Notes: generated by a model not told the origin, from the letters alone. Shown: positions 18,846 to 28,330, counted from the stretch's first letter. The stretch is 42,866 nucleotides of DNA from Nitrosomonas communis (GCF_024102715.1 NZ_JAGFJM010000080.1:1-42866), one strand, 5' to 3'. Numbers and translations: made by a program.

Positions 18846-20738
18846 ATGCTAACAAATGAGCAAGTCCTGATCATCGGCATATTATGTGCCACTGTGATTA
18901 TGTTTTTTTGGGGGCGCTGGCGTCATGATATGGTGGCGGTTAGCGCCCTGTTAGCTTGTGTGATAACCGGTCTAGTGCCCATTGCGGAAACATTCGCAGG
19001 CTTCAGCCATCCAGCTGTCATTACTGTGGCGTGTGTGCTGGTATTGAGTTATGCCCTTCAGAACACAGGTGCGGTTGACTGGTTGACGCGGTTTGTTTTG
19101 CCAACCAAGGCTGGTCCCACTTTGACTATTGTTTCGCTCATTAGCCTGGCGGCGATATTGTCTGGATTTATGAACAATGTCGGCACGCTGGCTTTGCTGA
19201 TGCCGGTAGCGCTGCAAACTGCGCTGCGTCTGGAGATGCCGCCTGGCCGATTGCTGATGCCGCTTGCCTTCAGTTCTATTCTTGGCGGCATGATCACCCT
19301 GATTGGTACACCGCCTAATCTAATTGTTTCGGGAGTACGCGCTGAAATAGGCTTGGGAAATTTCTCCATGTTTGACTTCACTCCTGTGGGATTTGTGGTT
19401 GCAGTAATCGGAATCTTGTTCATTTCTTTGTTTGGTTGGCGACTGGTGCCGATACGCAAACAGGTAAGTAGTGAAGGTTTCGATACCAGTGCTTACCTCA
19501 CTGAGGCACGTGCGCAGGATGGTAGCAAGGCTGTAGGTATGCGGCTGCGTGAAATCGAGGCTATACTTAACGAAATAGATGCGCAGGTTGTTGGTTTGGT
19601 GCACAACGATGTGCGCATGGCTGTGCCGTATTTAGGCCGAGTCATACATGCTGGTGATATTCTGATCATTGAAGCTGAAGCAGGGTCACTTGCGAATGTA
19701 TTATCCAGTCTTGGTCTGGAGCTAGAAGAGGCAAAATCCGGGATAGAAAAAGAAGATAACGAGGAGTCTTCACCAGCAGAACGAGAAAATAGCAAAAAGG
19801 CAAAAGTAATCCCCCCAGGGGAGGGAAATGATGCAAAAGCTGAGCCTTCCCTGGCAGAGAAAAAAGACATTTCTTTGGATGAAATTGTACTAATGGAGCT
19901 TGCGATTTTGCCGGCATCCGATCTGGTCGGCCGTTCACCCAGCGACATCCTGTTACGCACCCGTTATGGGATCAATTTGCTTGCTTTATCGCGCAAAGGA
20001 CAGCGATCCATTGCACGCTTGCGGGCGATCAGATTCAAGGCAGGAGATGTGCTACTTTTGCAAGGTTCACCTGAGGCTATTGCTGGATTTGCTGATAACA
20101 CAGGTTGTGTGCCTCTGGCAGAAAGGCAGTTACATATTCCTGACAAACGCAAGGCGATCGTTTCTGCTGCGATTATGGTGATAGCCGTAGGTACTGCTGC
20201 TTTCGGTTTGCTGCCACCCGCAATTTCCTTTACGTTTGGAGTGCTTGTGTCGATGATTTTTCATACTGTGCCATCGCGATCGCTTTATCAAGTGATCGAC
20301 TGGCCAGTTATTGTATTGCTTGCGGCACTGATACCAGTCGCGAGTGTCATGCAAAGCACAGGTACTGCTGACCTGATCGCACGCGGTTTGCTGGCAACGA
20401 GCATGGCACAAGAAAATGCAATGATCGCGCTTGGTTTGATCTTGATTGTGACCATGACACTTTCCGATCTGATGAATAATACCGCTACTGCGGCAGTAAT
20501 GTGTCCTATTGCGCTTAGCACGGCAAATCAGCTTGGCGTTAATCCGGATACATTTCTGATGGCGGTGGCAGTGGGTGCTTCCTGCGCTTTTTTAACGCCT
20601 ATCGGCCATCAGAATAATACCCTTATTCTTGGTCCAGGCGGATTCCAATTCGGTGATTACTGGCGACTGGGTGGACCACTGGAACTCCTGATCTTCGCGG
20701 TGAGCATACCTATGCTGTTATGGGTATGGCCATTGTGA
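18846..20738 (+). CDS. SLC13-family transporter with two RCK_C (TrkA-C) domains
   Basis: A 630-residue inner-membrane permease. N-terminal helices contain the SLC13/DASS motif SGFMNNVGTLALLMPVA and the GGMITLIGTPPNLIVSG signature. Two cytoplasmic RCK_C domains follow (about 210-285 and 345-420), then a second membrane half with LSDLMNNTATAAVMCPIALS and a repeated pore signature CAFLTPIGHQNNTLILGPGG. Related proteins carry anions such as sulfate or dicarboxylates. A charged, lysine/glutamate-rich linker (about 286-340, KEDNEESSPAERENSKKAKV) lies between the two RCK_C domains and looks unusual. Substrate is not predictable. Confidence 0.88.
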   Translation: MLTNEQVLIIGILCATVIMFFWGRWRHDMVAVSALLACVITGLVPIAETFAGFSHPAVITVACVLVLSYALQNTGAVDWLTRFVLPTKAGPTLTIVSLISLAAILSGFMNNVGTLALLMPVALQTALRLEMPPGRLLMPLAFSSILGGMITLIGTPPNLIVSGVRAEIGLGNFSMFDFTPVGFVVAVIGILFISLFGWRLVPIRKQVSSEGFDTSAYLTEARAQDGSKAVGMRLREIEAILNEIDAQVVGLVHNDVRMAVPYLGRVIHAGDILIIEAEAGSLANVLSSLGLELEEAKSGIEKEDNEESSPAERENSKKAKVIPPGEGNDAKAEPSLAEKKDISLDEIVLMELAILPASDLVGRSPSDILLRTRYGINLLALSRKGQRSIARLRAIRFKAGDVLLLQGSPEAIAGFADNTGCVPLAERQLHIPDKRKAIVSAAIMVIAVGTAAFGLLPPAISFTFGVLVSMIFHTVPSRSLYQVIDWPVIVLLAALIPVASVMQSTGTADLIARGLLATSMAQENAMIALGLILIVTMTLSDLMNNTATAAVMCPIALSTANQLGVNPDTFLMAVAVGASCAFLTPIGHQNNTLILGPGGFQFGDYWRLGGPLELLIFAVSIPMLLWVWPL

Positions 20739-20951
20739 ATAATACAGATATGCACGTAATCATGATCAGGTTTGTGTTTGTGTATGATGGTGTTGGTTTT
20801 TGCTGCTATTGCGGCAATTTATGCGTGAGAAGTATAGAAAAGGTAACAAGATAAAGCATTTATGATGCTGAAAATTGAATTCCTTGCTCATTTACTGCTC
20901 TTACTAATTACCTTGACCAAGATACATATTATTTGCGAGGAGATGAGAATA

Positions 20952-22272
20952 ATGTTATTGAGTCGACGGCAATTTCTTAGCCTGAGTGGTGCAACTGCCC
21001 TGATAGCGACTTGCTCACCCCAGGCGATGTTGGGTCAATCCCTGTTCAATCGTCCACAGCAGGCTTCTTCTGCAATACTAGAAGGTATGCAAGGGCTGCC
21101 GCAGCAGAAAAATATGATAGGGGTATCCGATCAATATGACTACCCCACCAGAGGAATTTTTCGCCTGGCGCCAGGAGCTATTTGCTGTTGGTCTGGATCA
21201 GTTTAGTTTTAACAATGTAGGCAATCCTTATCATCATAGCCACATTCCTTTTAACAGCCATTTATTTGAAAAAGAGCTGATAAACCGGTTTGGCACGGTG
21301 TATGGTTTTTCATCAGACAATATCTGGGGCTTCCTTACCAATAGCGGTACCGACAGCAATATGCACGGACTGTATATGGGCCGCACCCTTCTTAAAAGCC
21401 AGACAGGGGTGATGCCTAAAATTTATTTCACCCAGGAGGCGCATTATTCGATCCAGATTCTGAGGGATTTACTGAATCTGGAATGGGTAGTGGTAGCGAC
21501 TCATCAAGATGGCAGCATGGATACCGATGATCTGGAACGGCAAATGGATGCAAATTCCAATTACCCAGCCTTGGTGGTGGCAACGATAGGCACCACCTTC
21601 AAAGGTGCAGTTGATTCCATTGATGGCATTCAGGCAAAGCTTAAAAATCGAGCCTCTTATCTTCATCTGGATGCGGCATTGTTCGGTGGCTATCTGCCTC
21701 ATACCTCATTTGCCAGTGATCTTTGGCATGAGATTCCCGACCAGGGAACGGGGAAAAAGGTAAAGCGCTACGATTCCATTGCCGTCTCATGCCATAAATT
21801 TTTTGGATTTCCTTCACCGGCAGGCTTGTTCATCACGCCCCGGACAAATTTTGAGGCATTTCACGCGCAGTTTGGTCAGGTTCATGAATCTGAGTATATT
21901 TTGCAAGTGCCAGGCACCATTACCTGTTCGCGTGATGCGGTAAAACCGGCTGAGTTTTATTTCTTTAGCTCAGCGTCGTCATTTACAAAGCAGGCTGCTG
22001 ATGCCAGGGCCATGCTGGACAATGCAGCGTATCTGCTAAAGGAGATGGTGACCCATTATGGCCATTTACATCCTGTGAGAGTCAATCCCCAATCCAATAT
22101 CATTTATTTCAGAAAACCGAGCGATGCCGTGGTGAATCGTTATAACCTGGCGACCATGGGATTGACTATCGATGGGCAGCAAGCGCCTTGTGCACATGTG
22201 GTGGTGATGCCGCATGCCAGCAAGGGAATCCTGGATCGATTTTTGACTGATCTGGGTAAAAATGAGGTGTGA
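20952..22272 (+). pseudogene. Histidine-decarboxylase-like PLP enzyme with Tat leader, frameshifted
   Basis: A group II PLP decarboxylase of about 440 residues, closest in motifs to histidine decarboxylase. The 5' part starts at ATG 20952 (aggag 9 bases upstream) with a Tat-type leader LLSRRQFLSLSGATALIA. It stays in frame to QYDYP near 21142, where the protein continues as PEEFFAWRQELF in the next frame. The later part keeps TNSGTDSNMHGLYMGR, the stacking His in QEAHYS, the PLP Asp in HLDAALFGGYLP and the Schiff-base Lys in DSIAVSCHKFFG. Two lost bases (or one gained) in the ccccaccag stretch would explain the break. Otherwise the gene is intact, so the frameshift is recent or a sequencing error. 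Confidence 0.82.
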
Positions 22273-22289
22273 TTTTTCCGATTGTTGGG

Positions 22290-22622
22290 TTAGTGTGAGA
22301 TCGTTCTGGAAAAAACATTGATGACCATGACCCCTGCAACGATCAGTAATAAGCCTATGATTGCCGGCATATCCAGCGATTGCCCCAGGAAAAGCCAACC
22401 GGCCAGCGCAATGAGCACAACACCTGCACCTGACCAGATAGCATAGGCTATGCCCACGGGGATTGTTTTAAGCGTGAGCGATAGAAAGTAAAAAGCCAGC
22501 AAATATCCGGCTAGGACGATCAGCGAAGGCCAAAAGCGGCTAAATCCTTCAGCCGCCTTGAGGGATGAGGTGGCAATCACTTCGCTCAGGATAGCGATCG
22601 AGAGAAAAATCCACTGCTGCAT
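22290..22622 (-). CDS. emrE: SMR-family multidrug efflux protein, EmrE-like
   Basis: A 110-residue proton-coupled small multidrug exporter with four membrane helices. The essential Glu14 lies in FLSIAILSEVIATSSLKAAE, and the GxAYAIWSGAG helix-3 motif and GWLFLGQSLDMPAIIGLLLI are present. AGGAG precedes the ATG by about 9 bases. It is convergent with the decarboxylase-like gene, 17 bases apart. EmrE and Gdx (guanidinium exporter) subtypes are close; I favour EmrE but did not find a guanidine riboswitch upstream. Confidence 0.87.
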   Translation of the reverse strand: MQQWIFLSIAILSEVIATSSLKAAEGFSRFWPSLIVLAGYLLAFYFLSLTLKTIPVGIAYAIWSGAGVVLIALAGWLFLGQSLDMPAIIGLLLIVAGVMVINVFSRTISH

Positions 22623-22953
22623 TGATGTAACTCCTATAAGAATGAGAAAACAGTTTTACTTGATTAAGTCAAACCCAGTCAAATTGCCGGACTATCCTGT
22701 GCCTACATCCTTTCACCGTGCGGTGGCTAATGGTATTTCTGCAGCATGACGCTATCTAAAATCAAGGGCTGGTAAGATGGCCTTAAATCTAATCCGGATT
22801 CAATCACGAAATTTGAGTTGATTGTTTTTGTGATGATGATAACGAGTATAATTTTACGGAAATGAAGGAAGAATGTTTTGATGATTGATTAAACTGACTT
22901 CATAGATGTTGATTGTTAAACTTGGTTTATCTACTAACTAAAAAGGAGACATT
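22623..22953. promoter_or_regulatory. divergent intergenic region with candidate peroxiredoxin promoter
   Basis: 331 bases between divergent emrE-like and peroxiredoxin genes. TATAAT at 22847-22852 has only a weak TTGTTT (22822-22827, 19-base spacing) upstream and would leave a leader of about 95 bases. aaaaggaga at 22940-22948 is the peroxiredoxin ribosome site. No OxyR-type palindrome or riboswitch is evident by eye. Confidence 0.35.
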
Positions 22954-23556
22954 ATGTCTGTACTCGTCACACGACCTGCACCTGATTTTACTAAGCCTGC
23001 GGTGTTGCCTAATGGCAGTTTCGATGAAAATTTCAACCTTCATACGCATATTCGCGACAAGTATGCAGTGCTGTTCTTTTATCCGCTGGATTTTACCTTT
23101 GTCTGTCCCTCGGAAATCATTGCGCACTCCCATCGGGCAAAGGATTTCCGCGAACGCAATGTGGAAGTGATCGGTATCTCAGTCGATTCCCAATTCACGC
23201 ACTACGCCTGGCGTAACACCCCTGTCACCAAAGGCGGGCTCGGCCCGATCGATATCACGCTGGTGGCTGATTTAGGTGGTGAAATAATGAATGCCTATGG
23301 CGTGGCCCATCCTAACCATGTTGCGCTGCGCGGCTCATTCCTGATTGACAGACAGGGTATCGTGCGCCATCAGGTGGTTAATGATTTGCCACTCGGACGC
23401 GATGTCGACGAGATGCTGCGCATGGTTGACGCGCTGCGTTTCCATGAGGAACATGGTGAAGTATGCCCGGCTGGCTGGAAAAGCGGACAACCCGGCATGA
23501 AGGCAAGCCCGGAAGGGGTGGCAGAATATCTCAGCAGCCACGCAGACAAATTGTAA
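22954..23556 (+). CDS. 2-Cys peroxiredoxin (AhpC/Prx1 type)
   Basis: A 200-residue cytosolic peroxidase reducing hydrogen peroxide and organic hydroperoxides. The peroxidatic Cys51 is in YPLDFTFVCPSEI and the resolving Cys171 in HGEVCPAGWKSG. The GGLG and C-terminal YL elements linked to overoxidation sensitivity are also visible (TKGGLGPIDITL; VAEYLSSH). A strong aaggag precedes the ATG. A ferritin-like gene follows 56 bases later, consistent with joint oxidative and iron stress control. Confidence 0.95.
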   Translation: MSVLVTRPAPDFTKPAVLPNGSFDENFNLHTHIRDKYAVLFFYPLDFTFVCPSEIIAHSHRAKDFRERNVEVIGISVDSQFTHYAWRNTPVTKGGLGPIDITLVADLGGEIMNAYGVAHPNHVALRGSFLIDRQGIVRHQVVNDLPLGRDVDEMLRMVDALRFHEEHGEVCPAGWKSGQPGMKASPEGVAEYLSSHADKL

Positions 23557-23612
23557 AGAGCTGGAACAACTCTGCTTCACTGGCTTTCTAACCAAGCTGA
23601 AAGGAGAAACAC

Positions 23613-24080
23613 ATGAACCTAGATAAAGATAAAGCAGTCGCATTATTGAATCAGATCATGGAATTCGAATTGGCTGGGGTAGTGCGTTATACCCACTATG
23701 CTCTGATGGTATACGGCTATAACCGCATACCCATCGTCGAATGGTTAAATAAACAAGCTCAGGAAGGATTGTTGCATGCGCAAAAGGCAGGCGAGCTGGT
23801 CACCCTGTTAGGAGGACATCCCTCGCTTGCCATCGGTCCATTGCTGGAGACGCATGTGCATGATACCGACTTAGTCTGCTCGGTTCCCGTTGGCGACATC
23901 CTGCGGGAGTCGCTTGCATATGAAAACGAGGCGCTCAAGATCTATTACCAATTATTGGAGTTAGCCCAGGGTAAATCAGTAGTGCTGGAAGATTATGCAC
24001 GCGGCCAGATTGTAGCGGAGGAGATGCATGCCGATGCGGTCAGGAAAATGCTGCGTCAACCCTGTGAAGAAGGGAAGTAA
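23613..24080 (+). CDS. Bacterioferritin/ferritin-like iron protein
   Basis: A 155-residue four-helix di-iron protein of the ferritin-like superfamily. The helix-1 Glu is in QIMEFELAGVVRYTHYAL and the helix-2 ExxxH is in QAQEGLLHAQKAG (E51, H55). Later Glu residues are in RESLAYENEALKIYYQLL and IVAEEMHADAVRKML. It is close to bacterioferritin, but the haem-binding Met is not evident, so a DPS/ferritin-like relative is possible. It has its own ribosome site (aaggaga) and lies downstream of the peroxiredoxin. Confidence 0.85.
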   Translation: MNLDKDKAVALLNQIMEFELAGVVRYTHYALMVYGYNRIPIVEWLNKQAQEGLLHAQKAGELVTLLGGHPSLAIGPLLETHVHDTDLVCSVPVGDILRESLAYENEALKIYYQLLELAQGKSVVLEDYARGQIVAEEMHADAVRKMLRQPCEEGK

Positions 24081-24100
24081 ATACAATTTGTTAGCATGAA

Positions 24101-24164
24101 AGGCATGATCTCGATGAAATTTGCTGGAGTGCTGTAGCGGCAGAATCGCGTCGAGGTCATGCCT
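24101..24164. repeat. 14-bp inverted repeat between ferritin gene and hsdR
   Basis: Arms at 24101-24114 (aggcatgatctcga) and 24151-24164 pair at 13 of 14 positions, the odd one being G-T, around a 36-base loop. It lies between convergent genes. Neither side has a T-run, so a terminator role is possible but not shown. Confidence 0.5.
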
Positions 24165-24250
24165 GTATCAGTCAAGGATTTGTAAATTTTACTGATGAAG
24201 GTTTTCTTGCATAAGGTTTTTATTGGCCATCTGTGAATATACTGATGCCA

Positions 24251-27200
24251 TCACACTCCTGATTGCGCACTAAAATAGGGTGAAGGCAAGGTCGGGTAAA
24301 CCCGGTAAATGTGCCGGAACACTTCCATCGCCTTTTCCTCCACATCCTCTTCTGCAAAGGCTTCTACCGGCAGTCCTGTGCGCTCATCCCAAAGATAATC
24401 CCGAATGGTTACCCGCACCGCGTCGCGGGTGGCTTCCTTATCACGCCAATGATCTACTCGCAGCTTTTCTGCCTTCAGCTTTTCGAGCAACTGTACCGCG
24501 ACCAGCTTGATACGCTTGATCTCTGCCGGTTTGAGATCTGGTTTTCTGAGCAGATCAAAAATCGCGAGGGATTCTTCGTCCAGCCCTTCACGCACTGCAT
24601 GCTGCGCTTCCTCGTCAAGCTCTTGAGCGAATTTGAACAAGGTCTCGAAGGTTTTTTCAATCGTTAGTCGGTCTTTCTCCCGATTGTATTCGGAAACGAT
24701 GTGTTCGTAGTGCTGTTGGAAGTCGGTGCGCAGTGGATTTTGCAGCAAGAGACGTTGTAATCGCTGCTCCACAGCCTCACGCAGGTTCTGTACGGTGGTG
24801 TTTTTTCTGGGGCTGCGCGCAAACTCCTTGCGCAGTCGTTCAAAATCGATCTTGCTGATATCGAACGGGGATGGATTGTATTTGCCACTCTTCGGTTTAA
24901 CTGCTATTGCATCCTCCACCACCGAATGCAATTGCCGGATGATATCGGCAATATCTGCCTGCTCGCGATCCTGCTGCAGGCTCCTGTAGACGATATTGAT
25001 CGCATCCCGCTCGGGCCGGTGCGTATTTGCTCCTGAGATATTGATACAGGCCTTGAACTTCTTGAACACTTCACGGCACATCACTTCAAAGCGCTTGCGG
25101 CTTTCGTCGTTTTCGTTGACAGCTTCCTTGCAAGCCATGATCGCGGCGTTCTGGGCAAAGCCGGTCTGGTGCATGACGTTCTCCAATGATGCACGGCGGT
25201 CTGCGAGGAATGCGCGTACCAGGGAAATCGCTTCAGCCAGATCCGCCAGCAATTCCTCGTTAGGACGGGCCGGATCGGTTTCGCTGTTATCGCCTTCAGA
25301 CTGCGTGCCGGCAAAGGTCGCAAGCGCCTGGCGCAGATGCTTGAGGATACCGCAGTAATCCACGATCAGGCCGTTGTTCTTGCCTTCATGCACGCGATTG
25401 GCACGGGCGATGGCCTGCATCAGGGTGTGCGCCTTGAGCGGTTTGTCGAGGTAAAGCGTGGACAGGCTCGGCACATCAAAACCGGTCAGCCACATGGCGC
25501 AGACGATGGCCACACGCAGCGGGTGCTCTTCTGCCTTGAAAGCGTCATCCAATGCCATGTTTTGCAGGTGACGGTACTCAGGCTTCATGCGCATCGCTGC
25601 GGGCAGATCGATGCCTTCCTTCATCAGTTTACGGTGCGGAATAATGTCCAACCCCCATCTGCGAAACTTGTCCACTTCACCTTGTTCTTCACTCACCACC
25701 ACTGCCATGCGGGTTTCGCGCATCCAGTCGAGCTGACGTTGACGGAATAGTTCGTCCTGATCGTCGCTGACCGCTGCCAGCTCCTTCTCCAGCTCGCGAA
25801 TGCGTTCTTGCCAGTAAAACGCAATCAAGCGATGCATGCGCACGCACGTCACCTTGTCGATGCACACCAGCATCGCCTTGCCGGTCTCCCATGCAGTTGA
25901 GTAATGCTGCACGAAATCCCTGGCGACCTGATCGAGACGCTTGCCCGCAGTGATGATGTGATAATCGCGCTTGAGCTCTTTCTCCAGCCGCTGTTCGACA
26001 TCGATATCATCGGTCTCTAATTGCTCCAGCTTTTCCGCAATGCGTTCATTGAGGTCACCAATTGCCACCCCCAGCTTCTCCCCACGCGCATCGTAATAGA
26101 GTGGCACCGTAGCGCGGTCATCTACCGCGCGCTGGAAGTCATAGGTGGAAACATATTCGCCGAATACCCGACGCGTGATTTCGTCATCCTTGAACAGCGG
26201 TGTGCCGGTAAAGCCGAGGTAACTCGCATGAGGTAAGGCATTGCGCAGGTTGAGCGCCAGCGTGCCATATTGGGTGCGGTGCGCCTCGTCGGTGATGACG
26301 ATGATATCATCGCGAAGTGAAATAGCCATTTCGCGACCCTCACCCCCAACCCCTCTCCCATTGGGAGAGGGTGGCTGCAGGACGGGTGAGGGCGTCGCTT
26401 TTAGCGATGTGAATTTTTGTATCAGTGAAAAAATGTGAGTCTTGTGCTGGCTCAGCAATTCATTCAGGTGCTGGCCGCTGGCAGCCCGGCAGGGTTCACG
26501 GTCATGATCCACCACGCCGCAGTGGGCAAAGGTCTTGTAAATCTGGCTATCGAGATCATCACGGTCGGTCAGTATCAGAAAAGTGAAGTTGCCGCCCAGC
26601 TTGCGGTGCACCTTGCGCGTGAACATCACCATCGAATAGCTCTTGCCTGAACCCTGGGTGTGCCAGAAGACACCTAGACGACTTAAGCTATCTGTCGTCC
26701 CTCCCTCACCCCCAACCCCTCTCCCCGAGGGCGAAGGGGATTGAAGCCTTGAGTTGCTCATTACTTGTTGCCCCTCTCCCGATGGGAGAGGCTGGGTGAG
26801 GGTCGCGGCTCGGTAGCGCCGAGCTACCGCCGCGATAGCACGGTTGACACCAAGAAATTGATGGTTGCGGGCAAGGATCTTTCTGGGCTCACCCGCAGAT
26901 TCATCGAACAGAATGAAATTTTCCACCAGATCGAGCAGGTTACGGCGGTCGCATACGCCCTTGAGCAGTGTTTCCATATCCACCGCACCGGGCACCTCCT
27001 CGGCCAGGCGCTTCCATTCGCTGAAATGCTCCCAGCGGCTGGTGATAGAGCCGATCCTGGCCTGTGCGCCATTGCCGAACAGGACGAAGGCGTTATGGTG
27101 AAACAGGTGCGGCACGGTGTCGCGGTAATCAGAAAAATTCTGCTCAAAGGCGGTTCTCAGGTTGCGATGAATGTTTTTGCACTCGATGAACAGCAGCGGC

Positions 27201-27667
27201 AAGCCGTTGACGAAACCGATGATGTCCGCCCGCCGCCGGTAGAGATCCCCCTTCACCCACAGCTCGCGCACACAAAGAAATTCGTTGTTATCGGGATGAT
27301 CGAAATCCAGCACCCGTAGCCGCTGCCGTTCCAGTTCGCCTTGTCGATTGCGAAAGGAGACCTGTACGCCGTCGCGGAGTTGTTCATACTTCTCGCGATT
27401 GGTCGCTACCAAAGTTTGTGAGGCTAGGGTAGCGTTAATCTGCCGCACGGCATCGTCATAGGCTGCATCCGGCAGGCCCGGATTCAATGTCATCAGCCTA
27501 GCGCGCAGCGGGCGCGTCAGCACCACCTCGCGTTCGGAAGCGCGGCCCAGCAGGCTGTCCGGCCCGAAATCCTCATGATTATGGGTATACACTGATTGCC
27601 AACCGAGCTGCTGTGCCAAATAGTCGGCGGTGGTCTGCTGCACCAGCGTGTCTTCGGTATAAGCCAT
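24251..27667 (-). CDS. hsdR: Type I restriction enzyme, R subunit (HsdR)
   Basis: The 1138-residue motor and nuclease of a type I restriction system. The PD-(D/E)xK nuclease is near the N-terminus (RRRADIIGF D148; FIECK E162/K164). The SF2 motor has Walker A HTQGSGKS (336-343), DEAH (460-463), GFTGTPLF and the later motif LMQAIARANRV. A long helical C-terminus binds the other subunits. Two in-frame insertions stand out: residues about 287-326, six residues before the Walker A block, and about 424-446, just before the DEAH strand. Both are encoded by palindromic repeats and are Pro/Gly/Ser-rich. It is the last gene of the minus-strand island, 25 bases after vapC. The motifs are intact, so activity is possible. 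Confidence 0.93.
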   Translation of the reverse strand: MAYTEDTLVQQTTADYLAQQLGWQSVYTHNHEDFGPDSLLGRASEREVVLTRPLRARLMTLNPGLPDAAYDDAVRQINATLASQTLVATNREKYEQLRDGVQVSFRNRQGELERQRLRVLDFDHPDNNEFLCVRELWVKGDLYRRRADIIGFVNGLPLLFIECKNIHRNLRTAFEQNFSDYRDTVPHLFHHNAFVLFGNGAQARIGSITSRWEHFSEWKRLAEEVPGAVDMETLLKGVCDRRNLLDLVENFILFDESAGEPRKILARNHQFLGVNRAIAAVARRYRAATLTQPLPSGEGQQVMSNSRLQSPSPSGRGVGGEGGTTDSLSRLGVFWHTQGSGKSYSMVMFTRKVHRKLGGNFTFLILTDRDDLDSQIYKTFAHCGVVDHDREPCRAASGQHLNELLSQHKTHIFSLIQKFTSLKATPSPVLQPPSPNGRGVGGEGREMAISLRDDIIVITDEAHRTQYGTLALNLRNALPHASYLGFTGTPLFKDDEITRRVFGEYVSTYDFQRAVDDRATVPLYYDARGEKLGVAIGDLNERIAEKLEQLETDDIDVEQRLEKELKRDYHIITAGKRLDQVARDFVQHYSTAWETGKAMLVCIDKVTCVRMHRLIAFYWQERIRELEKELAAVSDDQDELFRQRQLDWMRETRMAVVVSEEQGEVDKFRRWGLDIIPHRKLMKEGIDLPAAMRMKPEYRHLQNMALDDAFKAEEHPLRVAIVCAMWLTGFDVPSLSTLYLDKPLKAHTLMQAIARANRVHEGKNNGLIVDYCGILKHLRQALATFAGTQSEGDNSETDPARPNEELLADLAEAISLVRAFLADRRASLENVMHQTGFAQNAAIMACKEAVNENDESRKRFEVMCREVFKKFKACINISGANTHRPERDAINIVYRSLQQDREQADIADIIRQLHSVVEDAIAVKPKSGKYNPSPFDISKIDFERLRKEFARSPRKNTTVQNLREAVEQRLQRLLLQNPLRTDFQQHYEHIVSEYNREKDRLTIEKTFETLFKFAQELDEEAQHAVREGLDEESLAIFDLLRKPDLKPAEIKRIKLVAVQLLEKLKAEKLRVDHWRDKEATRDAVRVTIRDYLWDERTGLPVEAFAEEDVEEKAMEVFRHIYRVYPTLPSPYFSAQSGV
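26337..26392. repeat. palindromic element inside hsdR, copy near DEAH box
   Basis: Outer arms ccctcaccc (26337-26345) and gggtgaggg (26384-26392) enclose a perfect hairpin ccctctccc/gggagaggg (26351-26359, 26363-26371, 3-base loop). Translated in frame on the minus strand as part of residues 424-446 of HsdR. Confidence 0.85.
26703..26802. repeat. double palindromic element inside hsdR, copy near Walker A
   Basis: Outer arms ccctcaccc (26703-26711) and gggtgaggg (26794-26802) enclose an imperfect hairpin and a perfect 8-bp one (26773-26780, 26784-26791). It looks like two fused units of the family at 26337. Translated as part of residues 287-326 of HsdR. Confidence 0.82.
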
Positions 27668-27692
27668 GATCTGTTTAGGGGTTCACGCTTTG

Positions 27693-28061
27693 CTATATTT
27701 TGCTATAGGCCAGCGCCAGCGATTCGGCTACCCCGCACAGCCGCTTGTCGCGCGTCCAAAGCTGAACGCCATCAGCCAGCACCACGGCAGCCAGCAAATG
27801 GGCGTCCACATAGCCGATACCCTTGCCCATCAAAGCATGGCGCTCGATGAAGTACAGCACTTCATCGTCGGTAGCCACCTTGATACTAGGCATGTCTTTC
27901 AACAGGGAAAGCACCTCTGCACGCTGTTTTAAGTTGCCACAAGCCAGCTCACCCAGTACAAAGGGATGGATCAGCACCTGTAAGGAATTAAGCAGCACGA
28001 CAAGTTCTGCATCCCCGCTTCGCAGGTGATCGACCCATACCGAACTATCCACCAAAATCAT
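27693..28061 (-). CDS. vapC: VapC-type PIN-domain toxin
   Basis: A 122-residue PIN ribonuclease. The first acidic motif is MILVDSSVWVDHL (D5), the mid Glu is in FVLGELACGNLK, and the C-terminal acidic site is in GYVDAHLLAAVVL with TRDKRL. The start overlaps the vapB stop by 4 bases. It lies inside the type I operon, 25 bases before hsdR, and probably stabilises the island. Confidence 0.9.
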   Translation of the reverse strand: MILVDSSVWVDHLRSGDAELVVLLNSLQVLIHPFVLGELACGNLKQRAEVLSLLKDMPSIKVATDDEVLYFIERHALMGKGIGYVDAHLLAAVVLADGVQLWTRDKRLCGVAESLALAYSKI

Positions 28062-28255
28062 ACAGAATCGGCTTGCCGTCGGGATATCGGCACCAGCTGC
28101 GGCTCCGAACCACCAAGTTTGGCCAGTCGTCGGGCGCTCTCGCGCTCAATCAAGGCGCGCAATCCTTCTCTTACCAGGGCGGCCTTCTCAGTCACGCCGG
28201 TGATACGCTGCGCCTCCATCAGCAAGTCGTCATCAATATTCAGCGTTGTACGCAT
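28058..28255 (-). CDS. vapB: VapB-type antitoxin (ribbon-helix-helix)
   Basis: A 65-residue antitoxin whose N-terminus RTTLNIDDDLLMEAQRITGV is the ribbon-helix-helix DNA-binding fold of the type II VapB (DUF2191) family, with a helical tail that would mask VapC. Start ATG 28255 is chosen because the family begins MRTTLNI; five upstream codons are probably untranslated. An imperfect inverted repeat (catcatat/atgtgatg, about 28285-28308) upstream may be its operator. Confidence 0.88.
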   Translation of the reverse strand: MRTTLNIDDDLLMEAQRITGVTEKAALVREGLRALIERESARRLAKLGGSEPQLVPISRRQADSV

Positions 28256-28330
28256 AGCCAATATTTCCACAAAAGTTTAGAGACATCATATAGTACATCA
28301 TGTGATGCCTATTGTCGTGCCTAAACTTAC

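Noticed and set aside
22623-22760. Guanidine riboswitch upstream of the SMR gene
   Set aside because: A short hairpin (cacc/ggtg) exists but the paired ACGR loops of guanidine-II or a ykkC core are absent.
26021-27319. Long plus-strand reading frames opposite hsdR (and similar ones opposite hsdM and ftsK)
   Set aside because: They are antisense shadows of strongly motif-bearing genes and have no protein-like motifs or ribosome sites.
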